Positions 38,813-48,458 of a stretch of 64,000 bases of DNA are shown here, in pieces. The translations under genes and the position numbers were made by a program. Source of the stretch: Methanothermobacter sp. K4 (lineage in GTDB: Archaea > Methanobacteriota > Methanobacteria > Methanobacteriales > Methanothermobacteraceae); NCBI RefSeq assembly GCF_022014235.1, contig NZ_JAKLTD010000001.1, positions 539,499-603,498 of the forward strand. Direction: 5' to 3'. Numbering within the stretch: position 1 is the stretch's first letter; each line of letters opens with the position of its first letter. The notes beneath the pieces were generated by a model that saw only the letters and a program-made list of their open reading frames with translations, had not been told where the DNA came from and did not search any database.

Positions 38813-39910
38813 TTACCTCTCTCTTTTACCCTCAATGAACTCATCCACCATACCGGCGGCCACATCATCGGTGTACTGCACCGGAGGATGCTTCATGGTA
38901 TAGGCGGATATTGATGTGAGGGGTCCTCCCACTCCACGGTCAATTGCAAGCTTGCAGCACCTTATGGCGTCAATGACGCATCCAGCAGAGTTGGGTGAGT
39001 CCTCAACACTCAGCCTAAGCTCAAGGTTCATGGGGACATCCCCGAAGAGTCTACCCTCCATCCTGAGGAAGCAGATCTTATTGTCCTTCTGCCAGGGTAT
39101 GTAGTCGCTGGGGCCTATGTGGATGTTCTCCTCGTCCAGCCTTTCCTCGCCCAGTATTGATTGAACTGCTTCGGTCTTGGATTCCTTCTTTGAGTCAAGC
39201 CTGTCACGGTTAAGCATGTTGAGGAAGTCAGTGTTTCCACCGGTGTTTATCTGATATGTCCGATCAAGCCTGACACCCCTCTTTTTGAAGAGGTTTGCCA
39301 GGGTTCTGTGGGTTATGGTGGCCCCGAGCTGGGCCTTTATATCATCACCAACCACAGGTATCCCCCTGTCTTTAAATCTTGCAGCCCACTCAGGGTCACT
39401 GGCTATGAAGACAGGCATGTTGTTTATGTAGGCAACCCCTGCCTCAAGGGCGCACTCAGCGTAGAACCTTGCAGCCTCCTCTGATCCCACGGGTAGATAG
39501 TTGAGGAGTATCTCAGCCCCGCTTTTCCTGAGGACCTCCACAACATCAGCGGGTTCGTCATCTGCGACAATGAAGGTCTGATCTTCAGGGTAATCCTTCA
39601 TGTGGGGCGCCACACCATCAAGGACGTGCCCCATGGATACCTCGACACCCATCCTGGGTATATCATCACAGAATACCGTCGTGCAGTTGGGGGCTGCGAA
39701 TATGGCCTCACTCAGATCCTTACCAACCTTCCTCTTATCCACATCGAAGGCCGCCACAACCTCAATGTCCCCCGGCCTGTAACCTCCTATATCCCAGTGC
39801 ATGAGTCCTATTGAATCACGGGCATCCTTGTTACGGTAATAGTATATCCCCTGAATCAGGGAGCTGGCACAGTTTCCCACACCGACTATTGCAATTTTTA
39901 TCTTATCCAA
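38813..39910 (-). CDS. ino1: myo-Inositol-1-phosphate synthase
   Basis: About 365 residues. It isomerises glucose 6-phosphate to inositol 1-phosphate with NAD, needed for archaetidylinositol lipids. [22 protein letters not shown] is the NAD-binding motif, [19 protein letters not shown] and [21 protein letters not shown] are the active-site region, and [20 protein letters not shown] is the tetramer and catalytic signature. I choose TTG at 39910, 6 nt after AAGGTG; GTG at 39919 adds three residues. Confidence 0.94.
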   Translation of the reverse strand: MDKIKIAIVGVGNCASSLIQGIYYYRNKDARDSIGLMHWDIGGYRPGDIEVVAAFDVDKRKVGKDLSEAIFAAPNCTTVFCDDIPRMGVEVSMGHVLDGVAPHMKDYPEDQTFIVADDEPADVVEVLRKSGAEILLNYLPVGSEEAARFYAECALEAGVAYINNMPVFIASDPEWAARFKDRGIPVVGDDIKAQLGATITHRTLANLFKKRGVRLDRTYQINTGGNTDFLNMLNRDRLDSKKESKTEAVQSILGEERLDEENIHIGPSDYIPWQKDNKICFLRMEGRLFGDVPMNLELRLSVEDSPNSAGCVIDAIRCCKLAIDRGVGGPLTSISAYTMKHPPVQYTDDVAAGMVDEFIEGKRER

Positions 39911-40031
39911 TTGAAACACCTTTCAGAGATTTGTGATAATCATAAAACCAAGGCTATAAATTGATCAACTTACTTTTTAAGATTTGCATATTAAACTATT
40001 AAATGTTTCGCCCATATTCTGGCGGGAATCA

Positions 40032-40889
40032 TTAATTCAGAATTGAGGCCCTTAGAATAATTAGTATTATCCATGAGGCAAGGAGGATACTTTCCCTGAA
40101 CTTACTGTATCCTGGAAGCCCCTTATCAAACCTCCAGGTCAGTATAATGATTAAAATCAGTGAAAGGTTAATGAGGTTTCCCATTATATTCAGGGAGTTT
40201 CTGAGGTGGGTGGGTATCCACCCTGTAACGATTAAAAGAATTCCTGCCCAGAGCATCCATCTGATGTCCCTGTATTCATACTCTGAAAGGTAACCGCGCC
40301 ATGAAAGGAGAAGAAGCACAAGGAATGACCCCATCCCCATGGCCATACCCAGAAACTGGAGGATGTTAAGGAATACGGGAACACCGAAAACCTCTGACTT
40401 CAGGATGGGGAGAATGAAAATAGCGTTCAGGGCCCCATCCGGGGGGAAGGATTCAGCCTCCCCCACAGCAAGGACGTAACTCCCCCTGTTATTCCGGTTA
40501 CTCACCCTGAGGTAGTATGTGCCCGCCCCAACGGTCCTGTTGAATTCAGGGCCCTTAAAGTAACTGTCACCACCAAACTCCTCGAAGTAGGGGCTCCAGG
40601 AACTCAGGTTACCATCAAGTGTCCCTATAACCCTACCATCCCTTATTATATCCACAGAGACAGCCTCTGCATCAGGGGAGAGCGGAACCAGAATATTAAT
40701 GTAGAGCCTGAAGGGTCTACTGGAATCAACCCTGAAGTAGACGGGTTCCCCCTCAAGTTTACCATAGAATGCCTGTGACACCTCTGGGTTCTTGACTGTA
40801 ACCTCATCATCACTCACAAGGCGTGGCTGGTGTGCATGCGCCCCCTGAATGAGTATTAGTATTAGAATAACGAGGATGGCCCGCTTCAT
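40032..40889 (-). CDS. Secreted/membrane protein with N-terminal signal and C-terminal membrane helices
   Basis: A 285-residue protein not recognised by family. An N-terminal signal sequence (residues 1-19, ending near AHAHQP) is followed by an extracytoplasmic domain of about 140 residues, rich in beta strands, with YYLRVSNRNNRGSYVLAVGEAESF resembling pre-peptidase-type beta domains. Four hydrophobic helices lie in the C-terminal half (roughly 160-280). This looks like a small receptor or transport-associated protein exposed at the cell surface. It stands alone between ino1 and the MBL gene. Confidence 0.7.
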   Translation of the reverse strand: MKRAILVILILILIQGAHAHQPRLVSDDEVTVKNPEVSQAFYGKLEGEPVYFRVDSSRPFRLYINILVPLSPDAEAVSVDIIRDGRVIGTLDGNLSSWSPYFEEFGGDSYFKGPEFNRTVGAGTYYLRVSNRNNRGSYVLAVGEAESFPPDGALNAIFILPILKSEVFGVPVFLNILQFLGMAMGMGSFLVLLLLSWRGYLSEYEYRDIRWMLWAGILLIVTGWIPTHLRNSLNIMGNLINLSLILIIILTWRFDKGLPGYSKFRESILLASWIILIILRASILN

Positions 40890-40925
40890 ACTATTATATC
40901 TAGAATTCCTCTTTAATAATATCTC

Positions 40926-41705
40926 TCATGCGATGATCTCTGTACCGGTCTGGAGTGGATTGACGTTAACTAGACCTTCAGCCAGACCCAGCCGTGCTTC
41001 CTCTGAGGTGCAGTGGCCAGTGTAGACGGGGCCTCTAATAAATTCTCCGAGCCGGGATGCAACCCCCTCCGAGGATCCTTCGAGGTGAAAACCACCCACA
41101 ACAAGATCTAGAGGCCCATGAAAGATATCATAGGCTTTTCTGACAATGTTGAGGATGCCGTTATGGGAACAACCCGTTATGAGGCTCAGATAACTCCCCT
41201 CTTCAATGACAAGCGCCAGTTCATCGGAGAAGCTGTCAGGGACAAGTTCACCCTTTGAACATGCAAAGAGTGTTCTGTTACCAGCTGGTTTCTCAAAAAG
41301 ATCCTCGAAGTCCCGTATTACAGTGAAACCCTGAAAACTCTCAGTTTTGCACAGGAATTTTATCCGGTCGTCATGGATTTCCTCGAGGCCTATGAACCTC
41401 CAGTCACCATTAATTGCATAGCGTGGTGTGAATGCCCCCTCCCCCATGAGGACATCTGCAGAGTCATTGATTTCGAGGAAATGTCTGAGCCCACCCCCAT
41501 GGTCATAGTGGCCGTGTGAGATAATCGCCACATCCACCTCCCTGAGGTCAACGCCCAGTCTTCTGGCATTCTCTGCAAAGAGTCTGCTCTGCCCCATATC
41601 AAAGAGTATCCTGATGTCAGACTCGATGTACAGTGAGAGGCCATGCTCCCCCATCAATGGGGCTTTTGCGGTGTCCTCAACAAGGCAGATAATTTTCAGA
41701 GGCAT
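40926..41705 (-). CDS. Metallo-beta-lactamase-fold hydrolase (RFA-P/DHPS-related family)
   Basis: A 259-residue MBL-fold protein. ISHGHYDHGGGLRHFL is the metal-binding HxHxDH-like motif, TGCSHNGILNIV and GGFHLEG supply further histidines, and YTGHCTSEEA the last. The closest family that I know contains archaeal dihydropteroate-synthase-like and ribofuranosylaminobenzene-phosphate-linked MBL proteins, so a role in methanopterin synthesis is possible but unproven. The start at 41705 lies inside the end of tmk (28-nt overlap), so the two genes are coupled. Confidence 0.8.
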   Translation of the reverse strand: MPLKIICLVEDTAKAPLMGEHGLSLYIESDIRILFDMGQSRLFAENARRLGVDLREVDVAIISHGHYDHGGGLRHFLEINDSADVLMGEGAFTPRYAINGDWRFIGLEEIHDDRIKFLCKTESFQGFTVIRDFEDLFEKPAGNRTLFACSKGELVPDSFSDELALVIEEGSYLSLITGCSHNGILNIVRKAYDIFHGPLDLVVGGFHLEGSSEGVASRLGEFIRGPVYTGHCTSEEARLGLAEGLVNVNPLQTGTEIIA

Positions 41706-42279
41706 CACCATCCAGAAGGTCAAGTATCTCGTCTATCCTTCGCTGCACATCAGCTATGGGGTCCTCTGTATTTATTATGTACCAGCCACTGGCAAGCCTG
41801 AGTGCCTTCTCCCTTGTTTTCGTGAGGTCCTCCAGGTTCTCGAACATTTCATGTTCATCCCTCTCCATCAATCTTCTCAGGGACTCCTCAGGGGATACGT
41901 CAAGGAAGAACATGTACTCCGTGGTCGGAAGGACCCTTGAGAGCAGGCGGTACAGTATGGATGCCAGGGGCCCTGGGAGGTAGGCCACACCCATGAGGTA
42001 CCTTGAGAATATCAGGGTGTCAGGGCCTGGATTGGAGCGCCAGTGGTAGAGCCAGAGGGACCTTATGACGTCCAGGGCATAGAAAACCGCGGCCTTGATG
42101 TGGTTAACCTTCCCACCCATGAGGAGGGCCTTCTTGGCTCTTCGACCGTAGGGGTTATCCTCCTCAGGGTGGGACCTGAATATTACGCGCTCCCCACGCT
42201 CAAGGTACCTCCTTCTTATGAGTTCGGCGTGGGTGTCCTTACCTGCCCCGTCAAGGCCATCAATGACTATGAACCTCAA
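41677..42279 (-). CDS. tmk: Thymidylate kinase
   Basis: A 200-residue kinase phosphorylating dTMP. FIVIDGLDGAGKDTHAELI is the P-loop (with the lysine-aspartate end), RYLMGVAYL includes the dTMP-binding region and FFLDVSPEESLRRLMERDEHE is the lid. I start it at TTG 42279, whose bases overlap the upstream stop as TTGA and put the P-loop near residue 10 as in the family; the frame continues upstream to 42327 but that part overlaps the previous gene. Confidence 0.9.
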   Translation of the reverse strand: MRFIVIDGLDGAGKDTHAELIRRRYLERGERVIFRSHPEEDNPYGRRAKKALLMGGKVNHIKAAVFYALDVIRSLWLYHWRSNPGPDTLIFSRYLMGVAYLPGPLASILYRLLSRVLPTTEYMFFLDVSPEESLRRLMERDEHEMFENLEDLTKTREKALRLASGWYIINTEDPIADVQRRIDEILDLLDGDASENYLPC

Positions 42280-42935
42280 ACAGCCATTCCCCCGAGGATT
42301 AGGTAGGCTGCAACTGCCCCGAAGCATGCTGTAAGGTTGTCAAGGCCCCGGGGGGTGAGGGCCTCCAGTACCGTTGATACCAGGGCAATCCCCACTATGA
42401 CCAGCGGGGCAATATTCTGTGAGTAGTAGATGAGGACGACGGGCAGCGTCACCAGGAGTGTCAGGAACATACCCAGGGAGCCCTCCAGGCTCTTCCTATC
42501 CCCCAGTACACTGAAGGTTGTCCTGCCGAACCTCTCACCTATCAGGCTTGCAAGGCCGTCACCATAGGACATGGCGGCTATACCTATACCCGTGACCCAG
42601 GGGGCCTTAAAGAACAGGTAGGCCAGCACGGTCCAGGATATGGAGTAGTAGACGAGGCCAAGGCCGTGGCCATAGGAGGAAGCCCGGTGTTTTATCTTCA
42701 GTGGGGAGTAGGGGCTTATGAGGAATGTTAGGGGTATGAATGGCGCCGCCGCAAGGAATGTTATAACCAGGCGGCTATCAAAGAGGGGTAATATAAATAG
42801 GATGTTACCAACCATTATATGTACAAATTTCCGGCTCAGGTTTGGCCTATCACCGAGGAGCCTCTCAGATACAATCAGTAAAACCGCAACATACAGATAT
42901 ACCATCAGAAGTCCAAGAATGTCACTGCCGCTCAT
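42276..42935 (-). CDS. CTP-dependent polyprenol/phytol-type lipid kinase
   Basis: A 219-residue membrane protein with six to seven hydrophobic helices. SRKFVHIMVGNILF near the N-terminus and SYGDGLASLIGERFGRTTF with GDRKSLEGSLGMF are hallmarks of the CTP:dolichol/phytol/farnesol kinase family. It probably phosphorylates an isoprenoid alcohol in the membrane. The start at 42935 is chosen by family length; the upstream open frame has no support. The next gene across the divergent gap also handles isoprenoids. Confidence 0.85.
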   Translation of the reverse strand: MSGSDILGLLMVYLYVAVLLIVSERLLGDRPNLSRKFVHIMVGNILFILPLFDSRLVITFLAAAPFIPLTFLISPYSPLKIKHRASSYGHGLGLVYYSISWTVLAYLFFKAPWVTGIGIAAMSYGDGLASLIGERFGRTTFSVLGDRKSLEGSLGMFLTLLVTLPVVLIYYSQNIAPLVIVGIALVSTVLEALTPRGLDNLTACFGAVAAYLILGGMAV

Positions 42936-43050
42936 AGGAATTATGGAGTAATTCAAGGTATAAGTGGCTTTTGATTTATCATGATTGATACATGTAAAAG
43001 CTGGGAGTAGTTCAAGTCTTTTATATGATAGAGCTGATGGAGGTTTTGGC

Positions 43051-43899
43051 ATGAACCCTTACATTGAAATACTGAGACCCGTAAACGCTGTCATGGCTGT
43101 AATAACCGTTATACTCATGGCCCTCATTGCCGGCAGATTTGATGTTGATGTTCTCCTCGCATGCATAGTTGTTTTCACCGCCACAGGCGCAGGTAATGTG
43201 ATAAATGACTACTTTGACCATGAAATCGACAGAGTTAACAGGCCATCACGTCCCATACCCTCAGGTAGGATCACAAGAGGGGCTGCCGGTACCTATTCTG
43301 CCTTACTTTTTGTTTTGGCTTCAGCACTGGGATTCTACCTGGGCCCTCTACCGGGTCTTGTGGCGGCTTCCAGTTCCCTGCTCATGGTATACTATGCCTG
43401 GAGCCTCAAGAAGAGGTGCCTTGTTGGCAACATAACCATATCCTTCCTCACAGGGATGAGTTTCGTCTTTGGTGGCATAGTTGTGGGTGAAATCTCTACG
43501 TCCATCTACCTTGGAATCTACGCCTTCCTCATGACCATGGCAAGGGAGATCGTCAAGGACATGGAGGACGTGGAGGGGGACCTGGTTGAGGGTGCAACAA
43601 CACTCCCCATAACACATGGCATGAGGGTTTCAGGGATCCTTGCGGCCGCTTTCATGTTATCCGCAAGCCTCACAAGCCCAAGCCTTTACATTACAGGGAT
43701 ATTCTCAATCCTCTACATCCCTGTCCTTGCTGTTGCAGTGCTTTTCTTCCTGAGGGCCGCCTTCATGATACTCAGAGCACAGGATAGGGAAACAGCATCA
43801 CGTGTTTCAGGACTCATAAAGGTGGGGATGGCAGTGACTTTCCTGGCATTCGCTGCCGGAAGCGGCACCGTAACAGGCATGGCTGGCATGTTACTTTAG
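43051..43899 (+). CDS. Digeranylgeranylglyceryl phosphate synthase (UbiA family)
   Basis: A 282-residue membrane prenyltransferase. NVINDYFDHEIDRVNRPSRPIPSG is the first aspartate-rich motif and EIVKDMEDVEGDLVEGATTLPI the second. The archaeal enzyme attaches the second geranylgeranyl chain to glycerol-1-phosphate lipids. Start at 43051 with GGAGGTTTTGGC upstream. Eight to nine helices are visible. Divergent from the lipid kinase gene. Confidence 0.93.
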   Translation: MNPYIEILRPVNAVMAVITVILMALIAGRFDVDVLLACIVVFTATGAGNVINDYFDHEIDRVNRPSRPIPSGRITRGAAGTYSALLFVLASALGFYLGPLPGLVAASSSLLMVYYAWSLKKRCLVGNITISFLTGMSFVFGGIVVGEISTSIYLGIYAFLMTMAREIVKDMEDVEGDLVEGATTLPITHGMRVSGILAAAFMLSASLTSPSLYITGIFSILYIPVLAVAVLFFLRAAFMILRAQDRETASRVSGLIKVGMAVTFLAFAAGSGTVTGMAGMLL

Positions 43900-43975
43900 A
43901 TGTCACAAAAAAGATGCGAATGGGTGAAATTATTCACAAAAAACCTTTAGTGTATGTGAATGGTAGGAAAGGATA

Positions 43976-44094
43976 GGGTAGGTGAAGGAGTAGATGTTCA
44001 TCCCCCCAACCTTCATTTAAACTCCTTCAACACCCTAAAACTTTTTCTACATTTAACCCCCCTAACCTGTTCCGGGTGGCCAGCCACCTGGAAC
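43976..44094. terminator. Structured region between convergent genes
   Basis: Two hairpins can be drawn: TGAAGGAGT (43983-43991) pairs with ACTCCTTCA (44021-44029), and GTTCCGGGTGGC (44069-44080) pairs with GCCACCTGGAAC (44083-44094) with one G-T pair. They lie between the UbiA gene and the PNPOx-fold gene and may be terminators or a small structured RNA. Confidence 0.4.
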
Positions 44095-44113
44095 CACTTA
44101 TTCTTATTGAGGC

Positions 44114-44590
44114 CTACTCACCGCTTTTTATGCCCACAATATCAACCACATCAACCAGTTTCCATACATAGGAACGGTCCATCTCCACAAGGCATGTCAG
44201 GGGATCCTCCGGTGAATGACCAAGGGCCTTCAGGATGTTCCTGGATAGACCGTGCTTCTCTATGAGGTCAGCGAACATCCCCTTAACCCTCTTCCTGGTT
44301 GAGGGGTCCTTCTCCTCAACTATCTGCCCCTGCAGTGTAACGAAGCGGTAATCTGATAGGTCCTCCTCGTAGTGTTCTATCTCCACTGCGACGTAGGGGT
44401 TTTTCTTGAGGAGATCTATTTTCCTGCCGTACCTTGTTGATAGGAAGTAGATGTGTTCCCCATCGAATACATAGAGGAAGGGGGCTATGTATGGATATTC
44501 ACCGTTGAAGGCTATCCTGCTCATGAAGTTGTCCCTTATGAACTCATCGTACTCCTCCCTGCTCATGAGGGGAATCTTAACTATACCCAT
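44114..44590 (-). CDS. Pyridoxamine-phosphate-oxidase-fold flavin protein
   Basis: A 158-residue protein of the split-barrel FMN-binding (PNPOx-like) family: VKIPLMSREEYDEFIRDNFMSRIAFNGEYPYIAPFLYVFDG (residues about 4-44), then IYFLSTRYGRKIDLLKKNPYVAVEIE and FVTLQGQIVEE. Such proteins bind FMN or F420. The ATG at 44590 has GGAGGTG 7 nt upstream; the alternative GTG at 44596 overlaps the upstream stop. Close coupling with the MBL-rhodanese gene suggests a shared redox or sulfur task. Confidence 0.82.
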   Translation of the reverse strand: MGIVKIPLMSREEYDEFIRDNFMSRIAFNGEYPYIAPFLYVFDGEHIYFLSTRYGRKIDLLKKNPYVAVEIEHYEEDLSDYRFVTLQGQIVEEKDPSTRKRVKGMFADLIEKHGLSRNILKALGHSPEDPLTCLVEMDRSYVWKLVDVVDIVGIKSGE

Positions 44591-44592
44591 AC

Positions 44593-45939
44593 TCACACCT
44601 CCACGACGGGGTAACCTGCCCTCAGCCAGGCCCCGATACCCCCAAGTACAGTTGTGGCACTGAAACCATGCCTCTCAAGTATACTGGCGGCTATCGTTGA
44701 CTTGTAACCTGAGTCGCAGTATATAACCACGTCCTTCTCGGGTATCATGTCAATGTTATCAGGGAGATCCCCCACCCAGATGTGCTCTGAGCCCTCAATG
44801 TAGAACCTCTCCCTGTCTGTGATCTTACGCACATCAAGCAGGAAGAGGTCACCCCTGAGTTCTCTGAGCTCATGGACGCTTATGGCACTTATGGCGTTGA
44901 ACTCGAGTCCAGCCATGTACCAGGAGGGGAATCCCCCTGCAAGGTAACCTGCCATGTTATCATAGCCCAGCCTTATAAGGGACCTTCTCACAGATTCGAC
45001 GCCACGCCCATCATCCACCACCAGCACAGGGTCGTCGTAGTTGAGGAAGTACCCTGCAAAGGCCGCGAAGCCGTCCTGCCAGATGTTCAGGCTTCCGGGT
45101 ATGTGGCCAGATGAGAAGCTTGTGGGGTTCCGGACATCAACCACCTGGGCCCCCTCATTCAGGAGTTCCCTGAAGTCAGGGACAGGGAGGGCTTCAAGGT
45201 TGGGGTTCTCCACCGGTGCGCCCCTAAGGTTGTTCTCCTCCATTCTCCTGAAGTATGGGGGTGTGTAGAGCCTCTCGGACATCTTGTGCTCAATGAACTC
45301 ATCCCTTCCCATCTGGAGGTAGGGGTTTGTGAGCCTCTCATACCCCACCGTTGTTGTGTCCATGTCCCTTATATCCGCACCGCAGACCGAACCCGCCCCA
45401 TGGGCCGGGCAGACCACAACATGGTCCCCCAGGGGCAGTATCTTTTCATGTATACTCTCATGGAGTAAACCAGCGGTTTCAGGGATTTTTTCAGGTCCAA
45501 AGAAATCAACACGTCCAGTTTCACCTGCAAATAGCACATCACCCACGAATACCATCAGATAATCATCTGAAACGCTCCGGTCTCTCACAGCCACAGAGAT
45601 GCTCTCATAGGTGTGGCCAGGTGTCTCCAGGACCTCCAGTTCAAGGTTTCCCAGCCTGAAGGTGTCACCCTCCACAACAGAGGTACCATACCTGAAATCA
45701 AGATTCGCCCCGTGGAGTATCTCAGCATCCACATACCGCGCAAGTTCCATGGATCCGATGGTGTAGTCCTCGTTCCTGTGGGTCTCAAATATGTACCTGA
45801 TGTTCACGCTGTTTTTCTCTGCGAGTTCAAGGTACACATCCACATCCCTTCTTGGATCCACAACAGCAGCCTCACCACCGGATGCAAGAAAATAGGAATT
45901 ATGGGATATCCCCTCAGACTTTATTATCTCAAATATCAT
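44593..45939 (-). CDS. MBL-fold / rhodanese fusion protein (persulfide dioxygenase-like)
   Basis: A 448-residue protein. Residues 1-210 are a metallo-beta-lactamase domain: YIFETHRNEDYTIGSMELA has the first metal motif in altered form (THRNEDY where THxHxDH is usual), followed by LEVLETPGHTYESIS, FVGDVLFAGETGRVDF and VVCPAHGAGSVCG. Residues about 255-345 and 355-448 are two rhodanese domains. The first has VVDDGRG where the active-site cysteine is expected; the second ends in VIYCDSGYKSTIAA with the cysteine. It resembles persulfide dioxygenase-type sulfur enzymes, but the changed metal motif makes activity uncertain. Confidence 0.85.
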   Translation of the reverse strand: MIFEIIKSEGISHNSYFLASGGEAAVVDPRRDVDVYLELAEKNSVNIRYIFETHRNEDYTIGSMELARYVDAEILHGANLDFRYGTSVVEGDTFRLGNLELEVLETPGHTYESISVAVRDRSVSDDYLMVFVGDVLFAGETGRVDFFGPEKIPETAGLLHESIHEKILPLGDHVVVCPAHGAGSVCGADIRDMDTTTVGYERLTNPYLQMGRDEFIEHKMSERLYTPPYFRRMEENNLRGAPVENPNLEALPVPDFRELLNEGAQVVDVRNPTSFSSGHIPGSLNIWQDGFAAFAGYFLNYDDPVLVVDDGRGVESVRRSLIRLGYDNMAGYLAGGFPSWYMAGLEFNAISAISVHELRELRGDLFLLDVRKITDRERFYIEGSEHIWVGDLPDNIDMIPEKDVVIYCDSGYKSTIAASILERHGFSATTVLGGIGAWLRAGYPVVEV

Positions 45940-46091
45940 GCACCTCACCGGATAATAATATGTAAACCGGCTTATTTATCATTTTCCAGAGGAGGGGAAT
46001 ACTTCGGAGAAAGGCCCTTGGGAAGTTTAAGCTGGTTTCTGGCGGGTCAGCTCTTCACTCCAGGCCATTAGGGCATGTTCTGGTCCACAGA

Positions 46092-46445
46092 TCACTCCCG
46101 CCATGAAAGGTACGCCCATGATAGGATCATCGTGATAACCATAACCGATGCAGTAAGGCCGAGTATCTCAGCAGCACCGAAGATTCTTCCAGCGTAATTA
46201 ATGGAGAAGGCAAAAAAACAGATGAAAACAAGGCTCACATACCACCCGTATGCCGCCCCCATCACAGCAGGCCCATCTTTAACTGATCTCTGTGGCATGA
46301 AGCCAGCTGCCACAAGAAGTCCGCCGACAAGGAACAGTATTGCAGAGACATCGTGGGTCCCGTCCACCACACTGACGGCCGCCAGGATGATCACTGCGAG
46401 TCCAGAGACCATGGTTGCAGTGTAAGTATCAACTTCCATCTTCAA
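46092..46445 (-). CDS. Small four-helix membrane protein
   Basis: A 117-residue hydrophobic protein with four predicted membrane helices (about 11-27, 31-49, 65-82, 92-112) and no motif that I recognise. TTG at 46445 has GGGGGCTCCGAT upstream; ATG at 46439 is the alternative. It is downstream of the Kai-kinase group by 28 nt on the same strand and could be part of that operon, perhaps as a membrane anchor. Function unknown. Confidence 0.6.
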   Translation of the reverse strand: MKMEVDTYTATMVSGLAVIILAAVSVVDGTHDVSAILFLVGGLLVAAGFMPQRSVKDGPAVMGAAYGWYVSLVFICFFAFSINYAGRIFGAAEILGLTASVMVITMILSWAYLSWRE

Positions 46446-46473
46446 ATCGGAGCCCCCTTAACATTCAGTTCTT

Positions 46474-48447
46474 CTAAAGAGGGAAAACAAGGCTCACCAG
46501 CACGCCGTCATCACCGCTGATTCTGAGTTCACCATCAAGCTGTGCTGCAAGGTTTCTCATAAGGTCCATGCCAAGGCTACCGCCTGTATCCGTATCAAAG
46601 TTGGCTGGAAGACCGGGTCCGTTATCCTCAACCTCCACATGGACCATGCCCTCCCTCAAAAAGAGGCGTATGATGAGGTCGCCCTCTGATTTGAACGCAT
46701 GCTTCATGGCGTTTGTGACAGCCTCGTTGACTATTAAACCTGCAGGTATGGCCCTGTTTATGTCGAGGTGCACTTTATCTATATCATAGGTTACTGAGAT
46801 CCTCTTTTCAGGATAATTTGATCTGATCTCAGATACAAGGTCAACTATGTAATCAGAGAATGGAAGGTCAGCCAGGTTCTCTGACTGGTATAGCTTCTCA
46901 TGTATCATGGCCATGGACTTGACGCGGTTAACACTATCCATGAATACATCAGCCACCATTTCATCATCAATACGATATCTCTGGAGGTTCAGAAGGCTGG
47001 ATATTATCTGGAGATTATTCTTAACCCTGTGATGTATCTCCCTGAGCATCACCTCCTTCTCCCTCAGCGAATCCCTCAGGGACCTCTCATATTCACGGAG
47101 GCGTGTGATATCATGCAGCCTTATAAGCATCGCGTCTTCACTTTCCCATTTAATCTCCGTGACGCTCATCTCCGCTGTTTTCACAGAACCCTCAGGGGAC
47201 ACGATCTTTATCTCCTGAACATCCCCTTTCAGGGGGACTCCAATGGTTTCACCAATCGAGTTCAGGGAGAGGTAGTCCTCTGCAGCGGGATTGAAGTAGA
47301 GTATCACCCCCTCAGAGTCAACTATTATGATGGGGTCGGGGCTGCCCTCAACAACACCCATGAAGTTATTCCTTGAGCTTTCAAGTTCCATCTCATACAT
47401 CCTCTTGGGTGTCACATCCACCGCATACCCACCAACACCCACGCCCCCATCAGGAAGTTCAATGGAAAACTTGGTGACCTCATAGATTCTACCACCAAGA
47501 ACATCTTCTGAGTGGTATAAACCATTTTCAATGGCCTTCATGTCTGATTCATGGCACTTCCTGGCTGAATCAGCATCCATTATATCATGATCGCGTTTTC
47601 CGATGACATCATCCCTCTCCATACCAATGGATTCGCAGAAACTCTGGTTGACAATTATATACCTCAGTTCAGAGTCCTTGAGGAACACTATGCTGGGACT
47701 ATTGTCTATGAAACTTTCACCGATGTACTCGAGGTTTTCGATGGTCCTGATTAGTTCGCTTTCACGTTCAATGTTCCTCAACCAATTTTCAACTTCAAGG
47801 TCCTCGCTAACATCAACGGGAGCATTTTCATGTTCAAGGTGGTAGGGGTTCCACTGAACCCTGGATTTCCACACAATGAACGGGTGGGTCAGGAGCACAC
47901 CCTTCAGGGTCTCTGCCCTGAAGCACGGCCTGTGGTACTGGCACAGGGCTATGCATTCATTTTCACTGAAGAAATCTTTCAGAAGGGCCTCATATTCCAT
48001 GATACGTTCACTTCCCTCCACGTCCCTCAGAATCCAGGTAGCCTCACCGGTGACACGGAGACCATGGAAACCATCAGCAATGGCCCTCTGAACCTCTGAT
48101 TCAAGCAAACTTATCATTTCTTCAGGTTCAAAAACGCCTGATGGAGCGTAGACACTCCTATCCTTTATGATAAGCTGTCCACTGGCCTCCAGTGAGGGGG
48201 TATCCGGTATTGAATTCATCAGGACCCTTCTCACATCATCGGTGCTGTGTTCGTCACTTATGTAGATGCACCTCTCACCAGCCTTAACTCCGTGCATGAT
48301 GAATGGAATGACCGCATCAAGCCATTCCTCTTCATCCTCATAGATGAGGCAGAGATGATCCCCCCTCTTCATATCCCCCATCATGGAATTCAGGTCGGGA
48401 AGTTTAAGCCTTGAAAGCCATCTGGCCCTGTATTCATCAAGATTCAA
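46474..48447 (-). CDS. Sensor histidine kinase with MEDS and PAS domains
   Basis: A 657-residue soluble kinase. Residues about 20-190 are a MEDS (DcmR-type sensory) domain, GDHLCLIYEDEEEWLDAVIPF and GERCIYISDEHS being typical. Then come PAS domains at about 245-350 (ILEYIGESFIDNSPSIVF-like) and 360-465 (VVEGSPDPIIIVDSEGVI), the HisKA_2 phosphoacceptor REIHHRVKNNLQIISSLLNLQ near 475-495, and the ATPase with IVNEAVTNAMKHAF and VEDNGPGLPANF. MEDS domains bind or partner RecA-like KaiC-type signalling, and here the kinase follows kaiB 11 nt downstream of it, suggesting a shared pathway. TTG start. Confidence 0.9.
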   Translation of the reverse strand: MNLDEYRARWLSRLKLPDLNSMMGDMKRGDHLCLIYEDEEEWLDAVIPFIMHGVKAGERCIYISDEHSTDDVRRVLMNSIPDTPSLEASGQLIIKDRSVYAPSGVFEPEEMISLLESEVQRAIADGFHGLRVTGEATWILRDVEGSERIMEYEALLKDFFSENECIALCQYHRPCFRAETLKGVLLTHPFIVWKSRVQWNPYHLEHENAPVDVSEDLEVENWLRNIERESELIRTIENLEYIGESFIDNSPSIVFLKDSELRYIIVNQSFCESIGMERDDVIGKRDHDIMDADSARKCHESDMKAIENGLYHSEDVLGGRIYEVTKFSIELPDGGVGVGGYAVDVTPKRMYEMELESSRNNFMGVVEGSPDPIIIVDSEGVILYFNPAAEDYLSLNSIGETIGVPLKGDVQEIKIVSPEGSVKTAEMSVTEIKWESEDAMLIRLHDITRLREYERSLRDSLREKEVMLREIHHRVKNNLQIISSLLNLQRYRIDDEMVADVFMDSVNRVKSMAMIHEKLYQSENLADLPFSDYIVDLVSEIRSNYPEKRISVTYDIDKVHLDINRAIPAGLIVNEAVTNAMKHAFKSEGDLIIRLFLREGMVHVEVEDNGPGLPANFDTDTGGSLGMDLMRNLAAQLDGELRISGDDGVLVSLVFPL

Positions 48448-48458
48448 GTGAACACATC

